From JBCCBV01 sp039033855 (lineage in GTDB: Bacteria; Planctomycetota; Phycisphaerae; Phycisphaerales; Phycisphaeraceae), in NCBI GenBank assembly GCA_039033855.1, contig JBCCBV010000005.1:62001-126000 (forward strand): a stretch of DNA of 64,000 nt, in the 5' to 3' direction. Shown here in pieces: positions 36,227 to 44,391 of this stretch (positions within the stretch are counted from its first letter, which is position 1; each line of letters begins with the position of its first letter). The notes below the pieces were generated by a model that saw only the letters and a list, made by a program, of their open reading frames with translations, ran no database searches and was not told the origin of the DNA. The translations under genes were made by a program, and so were the position numbers.

Positions 36227-37272
36227 GCCAGGACGCCGCCATGCGCCTGCGGGAAAGTGATCTCCAGCCAGACGGCGTCGGTTTCGGCTTGCACCGTGCA
36301 GGGCGGCATGGCCGCGGGTAGCAGCCAGGTCGATCCGGCCTCGATCGCGATCGGCTCAGGCCCGCTGAAGACGCCTTGGCCCGACAGCCACATCCACAGC
36401 CGCGGTTGGCGTGGCTGCACCAGGTCGGTGTAGCCAGCGGTCGCCTGGTGGTTGTCGATCTGGAAGAACCCGCAGCGGACCAGCGTGGTGGTCGTGCACC
36501 CGTCAACGGTCACCACGTCGCCGGGCTCGTAGTCCGCGCCTTGTGAAGGACCGAAGTGGATGCATGCGAGCGCCTGTTCGATGTGGAGCTCGCGTCCGAC
36601 CCGGCCCCAGTCGTACACGCGGAAGGTGGTGTCGCTGGGCGTTTGGACCTCGGCCACCAGGATGCCTTCGCCGAGCGCGTGGCAGGTGCCGCTGGGCAGG
36701 TAGTGGCAGTCGCCGGGCTCGACCGGCACGGTTTCCATCAGGGGGACCACGGCGTCGTCGGTGTTTTGCTCGAGCGCTTTGCGCAGGTCGTTGGGCGTGA
36801 CGCCGGGCTTCATGCCTTTGTAGATGACGGCGCCGGGCTCGCGATCGACGATGTACCAGGCCTCGCTCTTGAGGAACGCGTCGGCGTGGTTGGCGGCGTA
36901 CTCGGGCGAGGGGTGCACCTGGACCGACAGGTTGCCCGACGCGTCGAGGTACTTCAGCAGCAGGGGGAAGCCGCCGGCGTCGGTCAGCGGCAGGTCGCCC
37001 AGGATCGCACGGCCGTGCTCGGCGATGAGTTCGCTCAGCGACTTTCCGGCCAGCGGGCCGTTGGCCACCGCCGATCGCTCGGCGCCGCCGCCCCCGCCCG
37101 AGGCGCTGGTTTGGGCCAGGTCGACCAGTTCCCACGATTCGCCCACGCCGTCGCCGGTGTCGGAAGTCGGCAACGCACGGCCCAGATGACGCGATAACGC
37201 ATCGCCGCCCCAAACCTTGTGCTTGTAAATCGGGGCGAAACAGAGCGGATAGAGGGCTTGCGAATCGGGCAT
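36223..37272 (-). CDS. manA: mannose-6-phosphate isomerase, type I
   Basis: A 349-residue cupin enzyme interconverting mannose-6-phosphate and fructose-6-phosphate. The N-terminus PLCFAPIYKHKVWGGDAL is typical. Zinc ligands fall in LSVQVHPS (Gln and His) and in the segment around GDCHYLPSGTCHALGEG. The ATG at 37272 follows an AGGAAA sequence and starts the family N-terminus. It lies convergent with the GH130 gene. Together they would take mannosyl phosphates into glycolysis, if a phosphomannomutase exists elsewhere. Confidence 0.92.
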   Translation of the reverse strand: MPDSQALYPLCFAPIYKHKVWGGDALSRHLGRALPTSDTGDGVGESWELVDLAQTSASGGGGGAERSAVANGPLAGKSLSELIAEHGRAILGDLPLTDAGGFPLLLKYLDASGNLSVQVHPSPEYAANHADAFLKSEAWYIVDREPGAVIYKGMKPGVTPNDLRKALEQNTDDAVVPLMETVPVEPGDCHYLPSGTCHALGEGILVAEVQTPSDTTFRVYDWGRVGRELHIEQALACIHFGPSQGADYEPGDVVTVDGCTTTTLVRCGFFQIDNHQATAGYTDLVQPRQPRLWMWLSGQGVFSGPEPIAIEAGSTWLLPAAMPPCTVQAETDAVWLEITFPQAHGGVLA

Positions 37273-37413
37273 TTCAGCGGTTTCCTGCCGTATTTGTGCG
37301 GGGCTGGAAGATATCCGCTCCGTCAACGCTTGTATCTACGCAGCCCGAGGCGACAATGTAGCCACCCGGGTCCATGCCCAAATGGGCGCGACAATTCGAA
37401 CAGGAGCGCAGCG

Positions 37414-38052
37414 ATGAAACGAAACACGACCACGATAACGCGTTGGGCCGCGGCGATATTGGTGGCCACCGGCGGCTGGTTTGCGGCGGCGCCCGCGTCG
37501 GCGCAAGAGCGCAAGATCGGGGCGATCCGCAACGCCCCCGAACGGCGGGTGGGCATCGTGGGCCAGCCCCAGCGACGCCCGCTGAGCAGCTTCTTTGTGA
37601 ACACCGAAAGCACCCGTCTGGTGGACCTGCGCCGCTCGCTGGGCGTGGACCGCGACGAGGTGTTCGTGGGCGGCATCCGACCGCAACCTACGCCGTTCAC
37701 ACTCGAAGGCATCCGCAACCGGGCTCAGATCGACAACCCGGTGTACGCCCGGAACCCGCGTTTCGACAACCGCCGCAGCAACCTGGGCATCGTGCGCACC
37801 GAGGGCGTGCACCCCAAGATGCAGCGCGTGGTGAGCCAAAACGGCATCGTGTCCCTCCACCGTCGGGCCGACTTCCGCACCCAGCGGGCGAACACCCAGG
37901 CCTCGTTCCAGCGGTTCACACGGCCCGCCTATACGACCCAGCGGATCCAGACCCTCAACCGGCCCCTGCAGCGCGGCCAGCTGGTGCTTTCGGTGGGCAA
38001 CCGCCGACCGGTGCTGATTACGCAGAAGAAGCACGTGCTCAAGAAGCACTAA
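37414..38052 (+). CDS. hypothetical Arg-rich secreted protein
   Basis: A 212-residue protein whose ATG (37414) follows an AGGAG Shine-Dalgarno. A signal peptide (about 1-30, ending ASAQ) precedes a mature region unusually rich in Arg, Asn, Gln and Thr. It contains segments such as NRRSNLGIVRTEGVH and FQRFTRPAYTTQRIQ, and ends KKHVLKKH. No known domain is visible. The high basic charge suggests binding to nucleic acid, polyanion or cell surface, but this is speculation. It is divergent from manA and followed by a 90-bp gap with a long inverted repeat before ispG. Confidence 0.75.
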   Translation: MKRNTTTITRWAAAILVATGGWFAAAPASAQERKIGAIRNAPERRVGIVGQPQRRPLSSFFVNTESTRLVDLRRSLGVDRDEVFVGGIRPQPTPFTLEGIRNRAQIDNPVYARNPRFDNRRSNLGIVRTEGVHPKMQRVVSQNGIVSLHRRADFRTQRANTQASFQRFTRPAYTTQRIQTLNRPLQRGQLVLSVGNRRPVLITQKKHVLKKH

Positions 38053-38140
38053 TCTGACCACCTGCCGCGACCGTCCCAGGCCTCGGGCCGGGACCCAATC
38101 CGGAGCCCGCCCCGCGATCGACAACCCACCGGCTCCTTTT

Positions 38141-38179
38141 GCCCCGCCCGGCGTCCCGCAGTTCGACGCCCGGCGGGGC
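38141..38179 (+). repeat. long inverted repeat abutting the ispG -10 box
   Basis: GCCCCGCCCGGCGTC (38141-38155) pairs with GACGCCCGGCGGGGC (38165-38179) with a single C:C mismatch and a 9-nt loop. The right arm ends immediately before TATTCT at 38180. It may terminate the upstream gene without a T-tract, or act as an operator on the ispG promoter. Confidence 0.65.
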
Positions 38180-38185
38180 TATTCT
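38180..38185 (+). promoter_or_regulatory. -10-like TATTCT, leaderless-type promoter for ispG
   Basis: TATTCT ends 6 nt before the ispG ATG at 38192, directly after the inverted repeat. There is no Shine-Dalgarno. Confidence 0.5.
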
Positions 38186-38191
38186 TTGTCC

Positions 38192-39490
38192 ATGATCGAA
38201 CGACGACCAACCCGTCAGGTAGTGCTGGGCGACGACCGCGTCGGCCGTGTCCGCATCGGCGGCGGGCTCCACGGCACCACCCCCGCGCCCGTAGTCGTGC
38301 AAACCATGACCGCCGGCTACACCCACGACGTCGACGCCTGCGTCGCCGAGATCCGCAAGCTCACCGCCGCCGGGGCCGAGGTCGTCCGCGTCGCCGTGCC
38401 GGGCCGAACCGACACCGACGCCCTCAAAGAGATCATCCCGCAGGTCGAAGTGCCCATCGTCGCCGACGTGCACTTCCACTTCGGCCGAGCGCTCGAATCC
38501 GTCGAGGCCGGCGTCCACAAGATCCGCCTGAACCCCGGCAACATCCGCGACCGCGCCCAGGTCCAGGAAGTCATCGCCGCCTGCAAAGAAAAGAACCTGC
38601 CTATCCGCGTGGGTGTGAACGAAGGCTCGATCGTCGAACGAAAAGACAAGCAGAAACGCGCCAAAGAACTCGGCGGCGTCTTCAGCGACAACAAGCACGG
38701 CCACCTGCTGGCGATCATGATCGCCAAGCTCGAGGAGTACCTCGAGATCTTCTACGAGCAAGACTTCTACGACATCTGCATCTCGGCCAAGAGCCCCGAC
38801 CCCACGCTGGTCATCGCCGCGTACACCGAGATCTCCCGCAGGTTCGACCACCCGCTGCACCTGGGCGTCACCCACGCCGGGCCGCGCGAGACCGGCACCA
38901 TCCGCTCCATCGCCCCGCTCTCACACCTCCTGGCCTCCGGCATCGGCGACACCATCCGCATCAGCTACGCCGACGACCCCGTGTATGAGGTCGACGACGC
39001 GCTCGAACTGATGTACTGCCTCGAACTGCGCGAGCGCAAGGGCGTGGACCTGATCGCCTGCCCGACCTGCGGGCGCATCCAGGTGGACCTGTTCACGCTG
39101 GTGCAGGAGGTCCGCAAGACCCTGGCCGAGCACATCGAGCTACCGATCAAGGTCGCGGTCATGGGCTGCATCGTGAACGGCCCCGGCGAGGCCGAGGGCG
39201 CCGACGTCGCCATCTTCGCCGGCAACCAGCGGGGCATCATCTACGTGCAGGGCGCCAAGGTGGCCAACGTGCCCGAGGCCGAGATCCTCGAACGCCTGCT
39301 CGAAGAGTGCCGGTCGTTCGAAGCGAAGGTGAAGGCTGGGGAAGCGAAGCTCGGCGAGAAGGTCGTGGAGATCGCCCCGCCCGACCCGATCGGCGAGCTC
39401 GGCAGCGGCTTCGACAAGATCGCAAGGGGAGAAGTAGACAAAGCCCCCGGAAGCACCGGCACGACGCCGTTGACGGTGGGGGGGAAGTAG
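38192..39490 (+). CDS. ispG: 4-hydroxy-3-methylbut-2-enyl diphosphate synthase IspG (GcpE)
   Basis: A 432-residue iron-sulfur enzyme of the MEP isoprenoid pathway, converting MEcPP to HMBPP. The N-terminal TIM-barrel half has APVVVQTMTAGYT and KIRLNPGNI. The C-terminal 4Fe-4S half has CPTCGR and MGCIVNGPGEA, supplying the cluster ligands. An in-frame TTG at 38186 is less likely than ATG 38192, because the -10 box overlaps that region. An extra 50-residue tail (KAGEAKLGEKVV onward) is charged and probably disordered. No other MEP genes are near. Confidence 0.95.
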   Translation: MIERRPTRQVVLGDDRVGRVRIGGGLHGTTPAPVVVQTMTAGYTHDVDACVAEIRKLTAAGAEVVRVAVPGRTDTDALKEIIPQVEVPIVADVHFHFGRALESVEAGVHKIRLNPGNIRDRAQVQEVIAACKEKNLPIRVGVNEGSIVERKDKQKRAKELGGVFSDNKHGHLLAIMIAKLEEYLEIFYEQDFYDICISAKSPDPTLVIAAYTEISRRFDHPLHLGVTHAGPRETGTIRSIAPLSHLLASGIGDTIRISYADDPVYEVDDALELMYCLELRERKGVDLIACPTCGRIQVDLFTLVQEVRKTLAEHIELPIKVAVMGCIVNGPGEAEGADVAIFAGNQRGIIYVQGAKVANVPEAEILERLLEECRSFEAKVKAGEAKLGEKVVEIAPPDPIGELGSGFDKIARGEVDKAPGSTGTTPLTVGGK

Positions 39491-39665
39491 CGGCCAGATT
39501 CAAGATTAGGGCGTTCCATACTCATGCGCGGCGCGAATCATCCGTGCAGCGCTTGGGGGTAGGTCCGAGCCTTCCGTCACTTCATAAAATGGCCGAGTTC
39601 ACCTTCCGGCCGCGACGTACCCAAAGCAACACGAACATCTGCGAATGCGCGAACAGCGCGATCGG

Positions 39666-39681
39666 TCCGCTCTAAAGCGGA
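39666..39681 (-). terminator. hairpin after the restored protease reading frame
   Basis: TCCGCT and AGCGGA form a 6-bp stem with a 4-nt loop on the minus strand. It starts 14 nt after the stop of the +1-shifted tail (39695). No T-tract follows. Its place suggests that the gene originally ended at 39695. Confidence 0.35.
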
Positions 39682-39694
39682 GTGAGGAGTGTGG

Positions 39695-39874
39695 CTAGTA
39701 GCGGCTGCTCTGCCGAATCCTACCTATGCGTCGTGCGAGTTCACGGTCCATGGTTTGAGCGGCACTCAGCTGATTGGACAGGTCCACAATGATCTCTTCG
39801 TGAATGTTCTCGAGAGTGGTTCGCTCTCGCTTGTAGATCGCATCAATGGCGAGTAAGCTCGTGCCCGGGCGCCC
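39695..39874 (-). pseudogene. out-of-frame C-terminal tail of the ClpP/NfeD-like protease gene
   Basis: In the +1 frame relative to the upstream ORF, the minus strand reads on as LLAIDAIYKRERTTLENIHE and similar coiled-coil-like sequence, ending RIGRIRQSSRY and TAG at 39695. Skipping one base in the G5 run (minus-strand complement of 39872-39876) joins the two frames and gives about 451 residues. Codon choice and charged heptad-like pattern match the upstream coiled coil. Either a real frameshift mutation, a sequencing error in the homopolymer, or less likely programmed frameshifting explains it. Confidence 0.6.
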
Positions 39875-41051
39875 CCGACCGCGATGCGCTGACTCGCATG
39901 GCCCTGTATTCCTCCGTTAGAGCGGCAACTTCCGTGTCCCGGCTGGCAAGTTGCTGCGACAGCTTGGCCGCAAGCTGATTAATCGTGATGGAAAGCTCAC
40001 TGCGTTGCGACTCCATTTGCTGCAGGCTTTCGCGGACTTGTTGATCTTGTTGCTGACGGTGTATCCGCTTGGCTTCCTCTTGCGCCGCAAGCCTTGCGCG
40101 GCGTTCGGCCGCTTCTGCTTGAACCCTTTGGTGGTTCTGTTCCAGACGCGCTTGCTGCAGCAGATAGTGCGTGAGATCCTCGCGGGCTGCGGTCCAAGAA
40201 GCCAAGCCCAGGTTCGTGCGGACATCTTCGATGGAAGAGGCTTGGCCGGTGGCGAGCCCGCACATCTGCGCTTCGAACGCTGTCAGTGTGAGGATGCTGC
40301 CGGGTGTCTTGAGCAACGGATTTCCTGGCAGAGAGCCCTCCACAACTACGGGTTGATTGCCTGTCATGTCGATCGACAGCTCGAGGTCGTACTCGCTCAT
40401 TCCACGCATGAGCAGGTCGGAGTGCCCGCCGGTGCGGGCTGCCCTGCGCATCGAGGCAAGGATCGGAGAGAGCATCTTGGCCTCGATGTTCTGCGGTGTA
40501 CCGCTGGCGGTCTGCCGGATAGGTACTGCCGCACCGATGGATGCGTCGGGGTGCATGAAGATGGTGGTGCACGCCATGGCAATCACGGCGCCAGCAGAGT
40601 GGGCGTTCTTCACGAGCGCGACAAACTGCATGTCACTGCTCGAAGCGATTGTGTTTAGGATTTGCTGCATCTCAGGGACGCTGCCGCCGGGGCTGTCAAT
40701 TTCAAGAACGACATACTCGGCTCCGCTGTTGCGGAACTCTTGCACGGCACGGACGAATCCCTGTGCGGTAACGTACGGGCCTTCGGCGACACGCCCAATG
40801 GCGCCGTAGAGCTTCAGGTGGCCGTAGAGCGGGCCGTCTGGTTCCCTGATCTCAGAGACGTCATCAACAGACTTCCGCACAACCATGCGCATGCCAACGT
40901 CGTGCACTTCAAACACCACGTGGCGGTCGTCCACTGAAATCAGGCGGCCCTCGACGCGCTCGCCAGTCTTAAGGATAAGTGTGTCGGCAAGTGCGGTACT
41001 GGGTAAGCACAGCAGCACAAAGGCGATCAGGGTTACGAATCGGCTGTGCAT
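39843..41051 (-). CDS. ClpP/NfeD-like membrane-associated serine protease, frameshifted near the C-terminus
   Basis: From ATG 41051, with GGAGG 7 nt upstream, the ORF has 402 residues. A signal peptide (1-22, ending ALAD) is followed by a small beta domain (LILKTGERVEGRLISVDD), then a ClpP/crotonase-fold domain: VVLEIDSPGGSVPE, catalytic Ser in NAHSAGAVIAMA and DASIGAAVPI. This resembles the NfeD-type periplasmic serine proteases. Residues 310-385 form a Gln/Glu/Arg-rich coiled coil. The normal end continues in another frame (see the tail at 39695-39874). The gene and flanks are lower in GC than the surroundings, suggesting transfer. Confidence 0.75.
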   Translation of the reverse strand: MHSRFVTLIAFVLLCLPSTALADTLILKTGERVEGRLISVDDRHVVFEVHDVGMRMVVRKSVDDVSEIREPDGPLYGHLKLYGAIGRVAEGPYVTAQGFVRAVQEFRNSGAEYVVLEIDSPGGSVPEMQQILNTIASSSDMQFVALVKNAHSAGAVIAMACTTIFMHPDASIGAAVPIRQTASGTPQNIEAKMLSPILASMRRAARTGGHSDLLMRGMSEYDLELSIDMTGNQPVVVEGSLPGNPLLKTPGSILTLTAFEAQMCGLATGQASSIEDVRTNLGLASWTAAREDLTHYLLQQARLEQNHQRVQAEAAERRARLAAQEEAKRIHRQQQDQQVRESLQQMESQRSELSITINQLAAKLSQQLASRDTEVAALTEEYRAMRVSASRSGAPGHELTRH

Positions 41052-41251
41052 CCGTAGGCCTCCGGGGCGCATAGGCCGCGCCACCGGGAGCTTCGGTTGA
41101 TGCATGGGCGACCTTTTGGAGTTGCGAGGTCCTCAAGTGAACTACAGCATGGAGATCTGGGTCTTACCACCTGTGCGGGTCAGGCAAGCGTGGTTGCAAG
41201 GTTAGGTTCACATCGGATGGGTGGTCCGGCCACGGGCGGGTAGCACATCGG

Positions 41252-41677
41252 GCCCCAGTCGTCCTCGGTGCCCAAGGCGGGGCCCTCCAACAACTCGCCA
41301 CCCTCGCCCGGCTGGGCCTCGGCGGCACCGTGGGCCATGGCCGGCAATGGATGAGCTGGGTCCACGAACACGACATGAACCGCCTCTGGCTCGCCGCCCT
41401 GACCGACGATGCGTACCGCGGCGCCTATATGGCCACGGCGCCCGAGCCGGTGCCCAACCGCGTGTTCATGCGTGAGCTCCGCCGTGCGTGCCGAAGGCCG
41501 TGGAGCCCGCCCGCCCCGGCGCTTGCCGTGCGCTTCGGGGCGCGCTTCCTTTTGAGGACCGACCCGGAGCTGGCGCTGCTCGGCCGGCGTGTCGTGCCGT
41601 CGCGCCTGATCGCCGAGCACGGCTTCCGCTTCGACTACCCCAAGATCGGCCCGGCGCTGCAGCACCTGCTGCGGTGA
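41252..41677 (+). pseudogene. C-terminal fragment of a TIGR01777-type NAD-dependent epimerase
   Basis: About 140 in-frame residues up to TGA 41677 match the C-terminal half of TIGR01777 (SulA/YfcH) epimerases: APVVLGAQGGAL, LGLGGTVGHGRQWMSWVHE, NRVFMRELRRAC and RVVPSRLIAEHGFRFDYP. The N-terminal Rossmann half (GATGFIG-type motif) is absent. Upstream in the same frame the sequence becomes unrelated and lower in GC. The break coincides with the edge of the low-GC patch containing the protease gene, so insertion or deletion probably removed the 5' half. A short peptide from an internal start is conceivable. Confidence 0.7.
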
Positions 41678-41707
41678 TGCCCGCGGCGCCACGCCACTCT
41701 CACGAAC

Positions 41708-42025
41708 TCACTTGTGCCCTTGGGGCCCTTCTCCGGTGAGGTACTTGTCGCGCACGGCCTGTTCGAGGTCGACGCCGTTGATGTTCGCCAGCGTGCAGAG
41801 CCAGGCGAGGACGTCCGCGAATTCGCCGGCCGGGTCGTCGTCGCCGGAGGTATCGCCGCCCTCACCGACCGACTTGTGCAGGGCGGTGGCGAGCTCGCCG
41901 ATTTCTTCAACCAGCCACATGAACGTGCCGGGCGTGCCGCGGGCCGCGTCGGTGTCGAAGTAGCGGTCGCGGATGTGCTCCTGGAAGGCGGACAGCGTGA
42001 GGGCGGTGTCGGGGGTCTCGCTCAT
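41708..42025 (-). CDS. MazG-like nucleotide pyrophosphohydrolase
   Basis: A 105-residue all-alpha NTP pyrophosphohydrolase of the MazG/RS21-C6 type. The metal-binding pattern is visible: EEIGELATAL early and EFADVLAWL later (E-x-x-E...E-x-x-D). Such enzymes sanitise non-canonical nucleotides. A Gly/Asp-rich loop (GEGGDTSGDDD) lies between the motifs. It is divergent from cysS with only 40 bp between the start codons. TAGCAT ends 6 nt before its ATG. Confidence 0.85.
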   Translation of the reverse strand: MSETPDTALTLSAFQEHIRDRYFDTDAARGTPGTFMWLVEEIGELATALHKSVGEGGDTSGDDDPAGEFADVLAWLCTLANINGVDLEQAVRDKYLTGEGPQGHK

Positions 42026-42031
42026 GGCCGG

Positions 42032-42037
42032 ATGCTA
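42032..42037 (-). promoter_or_regulatory. -10-like TAGCAT, leaderless-type promoter for the MazG-like gene
   Basis: TAGCAT on the minus strand ends 6 nt before the ATG at 42025. Confidence 0.5.
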
Positions 42038-42052
42038 CTCGCAGCTGGCCCC

Positions 42053-42058
42053 TAGAAT
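42053..42058 (+). promoter_or_regulatory. -10-like TAGAAT, leaderless-type promoter for cysS
   Basis: TAGAAT ends 7 nt before the cysS ATG at 42066. It lies where the -35 of the divergent MazG-like promoter would be, so the two promoters overlap. Confidence 0.55.
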
Positions 42059-42065
42059 CCCGGCC

Positions 42066-43646
42066 ATGCCACGCCCGGACCCACGACCGATCCGCTTCTA
42101 CAACGCCCTGTCCCGCCGGGTCGAGGCCTTCGAGCCCATCACGCCCGGCAAGGTGCTGATGTACGGCTGTGGGCCCACGGTGTACGACTTCGCCCACATC
42201 GGCAACTTCCGCACGTTCGTGTTCAACGACGTACTCCGCCGCTCGCTCGAGGTGCTCGGCTACGAGGTCCACCAGGTGATGAACCTCACCGATGTGGGCC
42301 ATATGACCGACGACGCGGTGGCCGACGGCGCCGGCGAGGACAAGATGGCCGTGGCCGCCCAGCGGATCCAGCAGGCCAAGAAGGCCGGGGCGGCGCACCT
42401 CGACGCCATCGACAACCCCGACGATCCCTATCAGGTCGCGGCCTTCTACGCCGACGCGTTTGTCCAGGACGCACGACGGCTCGGGCTGAAGGTCGCAGGC
42501 GAACCCGAGAACCTGCGCAAGGCCACGGGCGCAATCCCGCAGATTGTCGCGCTCATCGAAAAATTGGTCGCCAAAGACCACGCCTACGTCGGGCCCGACG
42601 GGGCGGTGTACTTCGACGTGCAGTCGTTCCCGCGGTATGGGCAGCTGTCGGGCAACACGCTCGACGCGCTGCGCGAAGGTTCGGGCGGCCGGATCGACGA
42701 CGCGAACCAACAGGCCAAGAAGCACCCGGCCGACTTTTTGCTGTGGAAGCCCGACCCGTCGCACCTGATGAAGTGGGACAGCCCCTGGGGCGCGGGGTAT
42801 CCGGGCTGGCACGTCGAGTGCTCGGCTCTGGCGATGGATGCGCTGGGCGCCGAGACCATCGACATCCACACCGGCGGTGAAGATTTGGTGTTCCCGCACC
42901 ACGAATGCGAGCTCGCGCAGAGCTGCGCCGCGACCGGGGCAGAAAGCTTCGCCAACTACTGGTTGCACGGCCGGTTCCTGATGGTCGACGGCAAGAAGAT
43001 GAGCAAGTCGGCGGGCACCTTTTTCACGGTGCGCGACGTGCTGGAGGGCCGTGCGACCGGCCGGGCGACCGACCCCGCGGCGCTGCGGTTCGAACTGCTC
43101 AAGTCGCACTATCGCAAGCCCGCCAACTTCACCGCGCAGGGTTTAACGGCATCGGGTGCGAACGTGGCCAAGCTGCGGGCGGTGCGCGATGCGCTGGTGG
43201 CGCAGCTCGGCGGTGCCGAGGCGGCCGAAGATCGCGTTGCGGCGATCGACCCGCAAGCGCTAGCGGAGCACGAGGGCGTGGTCGCGTTTGAGGAAGCGCT
43301 GGCCGACGACCTGAACACGGCGGCGGCGATCGCGGCGGTGTTCGAGCACGCGAACCGGACCACGGGCGACGCGGAGCCGGCGGTCGCGCTCGCGGTCTTG
43401 CGGCACTTCGACCGGGTGCTGGGCGTGCTGGATGCGGGCGCGGGCACGTCTTTGGCAGACAGCTCCGACAACGCGGGCTCTGCGGCGGGCGGATCCGACG
43501 CGCAGGCCAAAGCGGCGGCGCTCGACGCGGCCCGTTCAGCAAAAGACTTTGGAGCGGCCGACGCGATCCGGGCCGAATTGGTGGAGGCGGGTTACGACGT
43601 CAAGACCACGCCGGGCGGCACGGTGGTCTCGAAGAAGCTGGCGTGA
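42066..43646 (+). CDS. cysS: cysteinyl-tRNA synthetase
   Basis: A 526-residue class I aminoacyl-tRNA synthetase. The zinc/cysteine pocket begins at GCGPTVYD, followed by the HIGH-equivalent AHIGNF. Further motifs are WHVECSA, GGEDLVFPHHECELAQ and KKMSKSAGT. The C-terminal helical anticodon region contains an Ala/Gly/Ser-rich linker (about 460-495) before a last DALS-like helix (KDFGAADAIRAELVEAGY). The start ATG 42066 is supported by the -10 spacing. The longer frame upstream runs through the divergent gene's promoter. Confidence 0.96.
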   Translation: MPRPDPRPIRFYNALSRRVEAFEPITPGKVLMYGCGPTVYDFAHIGNFRTFVFNDVLRRSLEVLGYEVHQVMNLTDVGHMTDDAVADGAGEDKMAVAAQRIQQAKKAGAAHLDAIDNPDDPYQVAAFYADAFVQDARRLGLKVAGEPENLRKATGAIPQIVALIEKLVAKDHAYVGPDGAVYFDVQSFPRYGQLSGNTLDALREGSGGRIDDANQQAKKHPADFLLWKPDPSHLMKWDSPWGAGYPGWHVECSALAMDALGAETIDIHTGGEDLVFPHHECELAQSCAATGAESFANYWLHGRFLMVDGKKMSKSAGTFFTVRDVLEGRATGRATDPAALRFELLKSHYRKPANFTAQGLTASGANVAKLRAVRDALVAQLGGAEAAEDRVAAIDPQALAEHEGVVAFEEALADDLNTAAAIAAVFEHANRTTGDAEPAVALAVLRHFDRVLGVLDAGAGTSLADSSDNAGSAAGGSDAQAKAAALDAARSAKDFGAADAIRAELVEAGYDVKTTPGGTVVSKKLA

Positions 43647-43679
43647 TCGCGTATTTTTTGACCGCCCGCGACGCTTCGA

Positions 43680-43739
43680 CCCCTCACCCGCTCGCCGGCT
43701 GACGCTCGGCTCGCACCCTCTCCCGAGCGGAGAGGGTGG
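43680..43739 (+). repeat. intergenic palindromic repeat, copy 1
   Basis: The element begins CCCCTCACCCG, contains GACGCTCGGCTCGCA and ends in a hairpin CCCTCTCC (43716-43723) / GGAGAGGG (43729-43736) with loop CGAGC. A related element lies at 56507-56566. It resembles the CCCTCACCC...CCCTCTCCC intergenic repeats common in many bacterial genomes. Located between cysS and the convergent 43783-44151 gene. Confidence 0.7.
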
Positions 43740-43782
43740 CGGAGCAAGTCACCGGGTGCATCCACCGAATCAAGCTGCATGC

Positions 43783-44151
43783 TTACGCCGCGTCGTCGAT
43801 ATCGACACCCTCGTAACCGTATTGCTCGGCGATGAACTGTTCGAGTAGCCGTACGCCGGTGATGACCAGCCGCACGGGCCCGTCGTAGGCCGTTTCGGTC
43901 AGCTTGAGGGCGGCGTGGTAGGTCTCTTGGGTGGTGGCGCAGACCAGCTCGCCGGCTTCGATCCGCAGGGGCATGACCAGGGCGTCCCAGGCCTCACGCG
44001 GCAGGAAGATCGAGCGGACGGCCGGCTCGAGCGCTTCGTAGGCCAGGTTGACCTCGTCGGCGTCGCCCCAGAGGTGGCTCAGCAACTCGGTGCCGGGCGT
44101 GGCGGAGGCTTGGGGCGGCGTTTGCGATGTGTTGCGGGTCAAGATGGACAC
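43783..44151 (-). CDS. small protein resembling a type II/IV pilus ATPase N-terminal (MshEN-like) domain
   Basis: A 122-residue protein from GTG 44151, preceded by AAGGAG at good spacing. The segment LPREAWDALVMPLRIEAGELVCATTQ resembles the N-terminal domain of GspE/PilB ATPases, where a similar helix-loop-strand module binds nucleotides such as c-di-GMP, but no ATPase follows. The first 20 residues are disordered and the C-terminus is acidic. The resemblance is loose, so I would describe it as hypothetical with possible MshEN fold. No secretion genes are nearby. Confidence 0.6.
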   Translation of the reverse strand: MSILTRNTSQTPPQASATPGTELLSHLWGDADEVNLAYEALEPAVRSIFLPREAWDALVMPLRIEAGELVCATTQETYHAALKLTETAYDGPVRLVITGVRLLEQFIAEQYGYEGVDIDDAA

Positions 44152-44391
44152 TCCAAGGCTCCTTGCGAGATCAGGCCGTGCATGCGGTAGGCATCGGCTG
44201 GCGGGGGGCGGATCGTCAAAACCGGTTGGCGTTTTCCCGACGCCAAGCCCAAAACAGCGACGTGGAGGATGAGAACGACCGTCGCGACCGGCCCGACCGT
44301 TTGGGTCGGCGGCCTTCGCGGTGTAATCGGACCGATTGGATTGGCGTTGCGTGGGCGCTGCAAGAAGCCCTGCGCCGGCGCACCGGGGCGG

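Noticed and set aside
37313..37326. TTGACG/TATCTT promoter for manA
   Set aside because: The spacer is only 7 nt, too short for a sigma-70 promoter.
44139..44391. possible small membrane ORF between pgsA and the 44151 gene, with a hydrophobic stretch TVGPVATVVLILHVAVLGL
   Set aside because: The only starts are a rare TTG or an ATG inside pgsA, no Shine-Dalgarno is seen, and it overlaps the next gene start. It is too weak to list.
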